The position numbers were made by a program, and so were the translations under genes. Positions 58,280 to 64,000 of a stretch of DNA of 64,000 nucleotides are shown in pieces. Source of the DNA: Strobilurus pachycystidiatus (lineage: Eukaryota; Basidiomycota; Agaricomycetes; Agaricales; Physalacriaceae); the NCBI GenBank assembly GCA_019915135.1, contig JAHLMK010000003.1:1860001-1924000 (forward strand), given 5' to 3'. The first letter of the stretch is position 1. Each line of letters opens with the position of its first letter. A model generated the notes under the pieces. That model was not told the DNA's origin, did no database searches, and worked only from the letters and a program-made list of their open reading frames with translations.

Positions 58280-60724
58280 CTACCACTCCAACCACTCCCC
58301 ATACATATTAGGCCGCTCCCCGCGTATATACGACTCAAACGTCCGTTTCAGCACGGTTGCCCAGTCGAGGTCCTGCTGGTCGTTTGAGACCTTGTCTTCG
58401 GGGTACGGTTCTTGTTCAGTAGGCGCCGATGTGGAAGCGGGACGGCCTTCTTTGAGAGCAAGACGCGCTGCGCGTTCGCCCGCGAGGAACTTCGGTCCTA
58501 AGTCTGGCCAGTTACGCGCTGGGTCAAAGGGTTTCCACCTGAAGATGCTGAGTCACAGAGGCAATCTAGTGGAGGCGGGACACGGACCAGTAATTGTGGA
58601 AGTGATATGAGAACGCTCCCTTGAAGAATCCATCAAAGCCTAGAGATTCTGGAGCGGCGCTGCTCTGTGACGGGGTATCGAAAAAGTCTCCAAAGCTGAT
58701 AACACGCTCGCTTAGACAGTCCTCGTCGACAATGCACACATACGTACTCTGTGAAATATGGTTGTGGTGGCCGTTCCCTTTGGTAGTATTCCGTGTTCAG
58801 CCACGCAGAATCAAACAAGGCGTCAGGCAGTCGTAATAGAAGGCCCTCCAGGTAAGCATCCTTTGTATACCGCGAAACCGTCATCGGATGGAAATCGAGG
58901 TCGTTCTTGAGCGCAGTGCGGAAGAGGAACGTCCCTAGCGCCGACCCCTTGTTCAGGTGTAAGACTGCAGTGTTGTATTTTTCCAAGCGTGACCACCTGT
59001 AAGCGAACGCGCCCTTCCATCCCCACAGCTCTTCCCAGTCGCGGAGAAAGATTGTATCTGCGTCGAGATAGATGCCGCCAAAGCGGTGACACAATATGAA
59101 CCGCGCCATATCTGAGAGAATCACAGACAGGCGGTCGTAAGAAGACGACGACTTGCTCCCTGTTCGGTTGAGCATGTCATCCTCGCTTCCTGAACTGGAG
59201 GTCCCACTGCCGCTGCTACTGCTGGTGGATGTCCCGTTAGTGCTCGCATCGTCCTGCTTCTTTGCCGGGACGTTGATGATGTGGCCCCCAGAGTTGAACA
59301 GCGTGTCCCGCGATCTCCATTCATCTTTCAATTCCGGGACGCCATCAAGTTGTTCAGTCGTGTTCCAGAGCCTGAACTTGATAACGTCCTTAAACCTGGG
59401 GTGAAGGAACGGGGACGCCCACGGGTTGGCTTTGAGTTCATTGAACATGTCCTGCAGCGCTGTAGGGTTCGGGACCGCCGCAGCCGGCCCTGGATTGATC
59501 CACAACCAAAACTGTGGGCGGCAGCCTGTGGGATGGTCTGTCGTGTGGAGTCCCGTGTTTTGCGTGAATAGGAAAGAGAGCAGGGCGAGATACGGCTTGT
59601 CGGTGAATGGCCCTGTCCAGAACATGTGGAAAACCCGGGGGCTTTCAGGATCGCACGGTGAGTCGAGGGATGCGTAGGGAATGTGTGGGTGTGGAGGTGG
59701 AAGTTGGAGGCCGGCCTCCCATTCGACGCCGCGTCGTTTGGAGAGGCCGCTATCAGGATCTGATGTTTCCTGGACAGAGGTAGATGTAGGTGGTAGTTCT
59801 CGTGATGTTAGAGAAGGTGTTTCCGTGTCGTTGATAGGTTGTTCCACATATATATACTTCCACTCGTCCGTGTTTCCTCGTCGTACGCGCTTTCCATTAT
59901 CGAGACCGGCGCCTACTCTGAGGACTTCTAAACAGTCGCGTACATACTGAAGTTTGGGAGGTTAGACGGGAAGGCAATCAAACGGCAAGTTAAGTCTTAC
60001 CTTTTTCTCCGAGAAATCACAGTGGTCCATGACTAGGTCGAGGTCGGCAACGCTTCCGGGTATAGGCCTTGGTGGAAATGCGACGTTTGGGGGTTTGGCT
60101 CTAATGTCTGGATACACTCGACGCGAGCCATTGCCAATCGTCGTAGTCACGACGACGCCAGGAGGCTGCCTGAGCCGTGGGGGAGGTAACGGAGTGTCAC
60201 TAGGAGGAAGAGCAGGATTTGTGGGTGTCGCTCTTAGACCCAGTCCCTCCGGAACTATACAGCAATGAGCATGATGAATTAGCACGACCCAAGGCGTACG
60301 TACTTTTCCGCCGGCTGGGATAATGCCCGCTCTCAATCTCCCACAACCATATCTTTTGTAGGTCCTCCCGCTTGAACACAAGAGTCGGAGGGTCCATGAA
60401 GGGTGCCGGCCATTTTTTCTCCTCTGTTCCGAATCTCTTCGCCAATGCCCAGGCAGCCAGTACCAGAGAGCAGAGCCCAAGTAAGAGCACCAGAGAGCCC
60501 CGTTTGTACCCGAAGCGAGCAACGCTCGACTGATGCAGCCGATGGGGATTGAGCACCCATAACCTAAGGACACGAGTGCGGACACCTGGTATAGGCACAG
60601 CGAGTGGTATGAACCATGGCCGCGCCTGGCCGCGACGCGACATCTTCTCCTGCACTGCGGAAGGCAGCATCGAGGTCGACGAGTACTGTGGAAGTTGCTG
60701 GCGTCGAGGCGCAGGGAACGCCAT
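58280..60724 (-). CDS. Glycosyltransferase family 32 protein, type II membrane
   Basis: Golgi glycosyltransferase using a nucleotide sugar; fungal GT32 includes Och1-like mannosyltransferases. It starts MAFPAPRRQQLPQYSSTSML at 60724. One membrane anchor (GSLVLLLGLCSLVLAAWALA, about residues 73-92) follows a basic cytosolic tail. Short introns near 60255-60303 and 59949-59998 restore frame into KYIYVEQPINDTETPSL. The catalytic part has RVFHMFWTGPFTDKPYLALL, FWLWINPG, SDMARFILCHRFGGIYLDAD (DxD sugar-nucleotide site YLDADTIFLRDW) and AYRWSRLEKYNTAVLHLNKG. A Ser/Thr/Gly-rich insertion (SSSSGSGTSSSGS) lies just before the DxD region. The C-terminus, after two more introns, is HFHNYWWKPFDPARNWPDLG and ends MYGEWLEW with TAG at 58280-58282. 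Confidence 0.88.
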
Positions 60725-60834
60725 AGCGGCGGAAGATCAGAAATAGAGCGTGGGATGTGCATAGTTTGATGTCAGCGCCGTAACGGATCAAAGTTGTCGG
60801 CTCTCGCTTCCGAGAACTGAACCCGCTGTAAGTA

Positions 60835-61092
60835 CTGTACTCGAGTGTATGGTAACAACGTAACGCGTAACACAGGCCCCGTTGTGTATCTTATTTTGCG
60901 TTGCGTAACGCGCAATGCAGACTCCGTTGTTGACTTCGGGGGCGTTACTCAGAGTGAAATTACCATTTTTGGCGGCCGCCAAAGGCGGCCCGTTTCTACT
61001 TTTGGCGTGCGTAACGCACAACGCTGGCCCCGTTGTTGAGTTCGGGGGCGTTACGGTGCACGTGATGGTTGTTACCATTCACTCGAGTACAG
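60835..61092. mobile_element. MITE-like element with TA flanks
   Basis: 258-bp element, non-coding. Left end CTGTACTCGAGTG.ATGGTAACAAC is inverted at the right end (about 26 bp, near perfect), and TA lies on each side (60833-60834 and 61093-61094), as with Tc1/mariner-type MITEs. Inside are repeated phrases GCGTAACGC.CAA and CCGTTGTTGA.TTCGGGGGCG, and a GGCGGCC/GGCGGCC inverted core near 60974-60990. It lies between the GT32 start (110 bp away) and the pyruvate kinase 3' end. Confidence 0.75.
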
Positions 61093-61265
61093 TATCATTA
61101 TGTACCAGGTCTATAGCACTGAGGCCTGAGGGACGCCACAATGGTACATCACCACCAAAGGTATACTGTTCCATTATTACACTACAAAGCAATGGAGTCA
61201 GCAAGTAAATGTCTATATGGGTGTTAGTACAAGATTTAAGACCATTCTCTATCTAGCCAGTCCTT

Positions 61266-63123
61266 TCAAGCTCCCAAAGCCTGCATCTCCAAGTCAGCCT
61301 GGTCCGTAGGGACCGACAGGATCCTCAAGGTGTTGGTGTGGCCCAATCCACCCTTCCAGCCCTGTACGGCAACGATCGTCGAGCCAGCCGTGATGATCTT
61401 GAGGTCGAGCGCGTTGCGGAGACCAAACCTGATACGGTTGTCGACGTCAGTCTGCCATTGGTGCTCCTGGATGCCTCTTGGCTCGGGGTACCACATTGGG
61501 TAGCATCCACGGTGCAAGTGCATCTGGCGCGCGGCTTGGGCACTGCGGGTGACGGTGATGATGGGGACGGTCGGCCTGTACTTGGATACAAGGCGAGCAG
61601 TGTCTCCGCTGGTCGAGAGAACGACGATGGCACTCGCGTTCTGCTCAGCAGCAGCAGCAACAGCAGCAATCGCAACGGTCTCAGCGGTTTGAGTGGGACG
61701 GGGCTGGGTGGCCCTCAAGTTCTCGTATAGAGCAGGATAGGAAATCGCCTGCTCTGCCAGCAAACACGTCTCGGCCATCATCAACACGCTCTCGATGGGG
61801 TAAGATCCTTTGGCAGTCTCTCCCGATAACATGACACAGTCGGCTCCGTCCAAAACCGCGTTCGCGACATCGCTAACCTCGGCACGGGTGGGACGGGGGT
61901 TGTAGGTCATAGACTCGAGCATCTGGGTCGCAACAATGACAGGCTTGCCGGCAATGTTGCACTTTGCGATCATCATCTTCTGGGCCAGGAAGACCTGGCT
62001 GGCAGGAATTTCAATACCGAGGTCACCTCGCGCCACCATGACACCGTCGGTCTCGGCCAAGATCTCGTCAAAGTTGGCCACACCCTGCTCGTTCTCGATC
62101 TTGACGATGATCTTGATCGCAGCGCCGTCAGGGCCGAGAACCTCACGGATGTCCTTGACATCCTGAGCGCGACGAATGAACGACGCGAAGACCATGTCGA
62201 CGCCGTTCTTGACTCCGAATTTGAGATCGGCCTTGTCCTTGACAGACAGAGCGGGAAGGTCGACGGCGGTCTTGGGAAGGTTGACACCCTTGCGAGACGA
62301 GAGAGTTCCGTTGTTGAGAGTGCGGACGCGCACATTCGGGCCATCAATGCTCGTGACAAGGAGCGACAGAATGCCTGGATCACACGTTTGAGCTATGCAG
62401 ATTGGGGAGAAAATAAAACACACCGTCATCCACGTAGATGAGCTTTCCTGGGGCAGTCACCTTGGGAAGGTTTTTCTGAAAGGCCCCAAAATCAGTATCA
62501 CCCTACCCCAAGAAAGATGTCGAGCATACGTAGTCCATGTACAGGATCTGGTCGTCACAAATCTCGGCGTGCTTTTCATCGGTGCTGATGGTGAATTCGT
62601 GGCCAGCGGAGACGGCAATCTGGAGATAAAATGTTGGAAAAGGGAATAATTTTATGACCACCACTCACGTCTATGCCGTCCCTCATGACACCAGTGCGGA
62701 TCTCAGGTCCCTTTGTGTCGAGGGCAATGGCGACAGGCCGTCCAGACGGATCCGCTGGATCGCACCAGGTCGTCAGCAACGCAGATAGTCCATCCAGAGC
62801 AAATGAACGCACCAGCAATCATTTTGCGGGTGTTGTCAATGACACTCTGGTGGTACTCATAGCTGCCGTGGCTGAAGTTCATGCGCACAACGTTGACGCC
62901 GGCGCGACGCAGCTCGCCAAGCTTCTCGACGGTGTTGGTTTTGGGGCCGATGGTGGCGATGATGCTCGTCTGGGCGGGAACGTCAGAAAAATCGCGTCGG
63001 TCGAGATACGGCGTGCCGGTCTACCTTGCGGAGGAACTTGGTCTCCTCGGTGGGCAGCTTTGCGTTGGCAGTGCTGAGCTGCGCACTCCATTCAAGCTGG
63101 GATCGGACGTTGCTGAAGGCCAT
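61266..63123 (-). CDS. PYK1: Pyruvate kinase
   Basis: Last step of glycolysis: phosphoenolpyruvate plus ADP to pyruvate plus ATP, cytosolic. It starts [20 protein letters not shown] at 63123 (context CCACCATGG). Short exons follow: [40 protein letters not shown] (Arg/Asn/Ser of the active site), [20 protein letters not shown] and KLIYVDDG. The large exon (to 61266) has [40 protein letters not shown] (signature with the catalytic Lys), [34 protein letters not shown] and [14 protein letters not shown]. The C-terminal effector domain has [20 protein letters not shown] and ends [12 protein letters not shown]. All active-site residues seem present. A TATAAAT element lies upstream. Confidence 0.96.
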
Positions 63124-64000
63124 GGTGGTGGTATGAGGAGAAGAGCCGTAAGCGAGAGGGTTTTGATTTATATTAATTTTCACCACGCGGAGATAGATCG
63201 CTACATGTATGAGGCACGGCCGGACTCTTGCACGGTTGCGGCGTGTATTTTCGAACTGTATGGGGCCACAGAATCGATGGGAGAACCCAGAGCAGACTGT
63301 CAATACATTCGGCAACGAACGTTCCTCAGGTAAATGTTGGCGATGCACCAGATTTGACAGCGAAGAGCTCAGGGTTCCCCAACCTTCCCAGACGCGCCTC
63401 CCGCCTCCCGCTGGCCGTCTTGGGCGTCGAGGCGCTTATCCGACCTTATCCAATGACTTTGAGCTCACAAGGCGCATAATGCTCGGTGAAAGTCACTGAA
63501 AGAATCATCGGGCGTATCGGTACCATCACGCGTGCTCGCGCGCGTCATCCCAGTCCTATCTGCGAGCGTAAGTTATCCTCTGTCAAAGCCACGCGTTTCT
63601 CTTGGGCCAAAATGTCGCACACCTTTCTTCTCTCAGATCCAAGGCGCGTCGCGACTCGCGAGCCGTCTCGCATGACACCAGGCCGGTCCTGATAGTCTTG
63701 CGAAATCCATTCGAGACGAATCTTGCATCTTAGATGGAAAGGATTTGCACCAAATATATTGGAACTATCAGAAGAAGTATGATTTACATTGTCAAGACAG
63801 ACAGACCCTCATATGCATTCAGATCCCCGGAGTGTCAGCAGCTGCAAAGATGTGTGTTGATCAATAGGTCCACCTCCAGCGTTCCCTCAAAACGCTCCCT
63901 GTCTTCAATGTCCAGTCCCACAGAGACCGAGGTACAAGATTCAAGAAACGAACACCAACATCTGGACTCATTCTCAGTCGTATACCTTGCCTGTGTGCCT
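63124..64000. other. Upstream region of pyruvate kinase, no gene recognised
   Basis: About 880 bp to the window edge. A CT-rich leader lies directly upstream of the start on the minus strand, as is common for strongly expressed glycolytic genes. Open frames show no family resemblance, so a gene entering from beyond the edge cannot be claimed. Confidence 0.45.
63166..63172 (-). promoter_or_regulatory. TATA box of pyruvate kinase
   Basis: TATAAAT on the minus strand, about 43-49 bp upstream of the ATG at 63123, followed by a CT-rich leader. Confidence 0.55.

Noticed and set aside
63209..63692. Candidate gene at the right edge
   Set aside because: Overlapping short plus-strand frames lack any recognisable domain and lie in the pyruvate kinase upstream region.

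Overview
The window is nuclear DNA of a basidiomycete, most likely an Agaricomycete. About 26 protein genes are packed tightly on both strands, and most are split by many 45-60 nt GT-AG introns, some with tiny exons. The seven-membrane DUF6534 family, the NRDE2 N-terminus and the P450/MFS content fit mushroom-forming fungi. No rRNA, tRNA or CRISPR array was recognised. Exon limits given as exact were derived by reading splice sites and frame; other gene spans are outer limits of the coding region.

Layout. 1-6.1 kb: a cytochrome P450 (cut by the left edge) diverges from a DHA2-type MFS exporter, followed by a DUF6534 membrane protein. 6.4-10.4 kb: a tiny BAHD acyltransferase-like scrap, urease accessory protein UreD, and an allantoate-permease-like transporter. 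10-16 kb: a block with a RecQ1-type helicase and a zinc-finger ORF sits between two direct copies of a ~750 bp segment. That segment joins the 3' end of the transporter gene to the 3' end of a mitochondrial m-AAA protease gene, so the block interrupts what looks like an older convergent gene pair. 15.8-26 kb: m-AAA protease, nucleoporin Seh1, a palindromic MITE-like element, an Old Yellow Enzyme and the mitotic-exit/septation regulator Bfa1/Byr4. 26-31 kb: a gene-poor stretch with a duplicated hairpin-rich repeat, a delta-9 desaturase (OLE1) with a GC-AG intron, and a ~205 bp tandem repeat.

30.8-49.8 kb: a coiled-coil protein, NRDE2, NIP7, an alcohol dehydrogenase relic, a small unknown protein, a nitrilase, Sec39, a Vps20/Snf7-like protein, an intronless BAHD acyltransferase and the splicing factor Clf1. 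50-58 kb: an unknown conserved protein, an intron-rich cellular reverse-transcriptase-like gene with the catalytic Asp residues intact, and, convergent with it and 139 bp away, an ATP-dependent DNA ligase with an N-terminal SWIM zinc finger whose first Cys pair is spelled across a 10-nt micro-exon. 58-63 kb: a GT32 glycosyltransferase, a second MITE-like element and pyruvate kinase.

Most genes are independent housekeeping functions. The most interesting units are the reverse transcriptase/SWIM-ligase neighbours, the duplication-bracketed RecQ block, and non-coding repeats whose hairpins show paired, compensating base changes.
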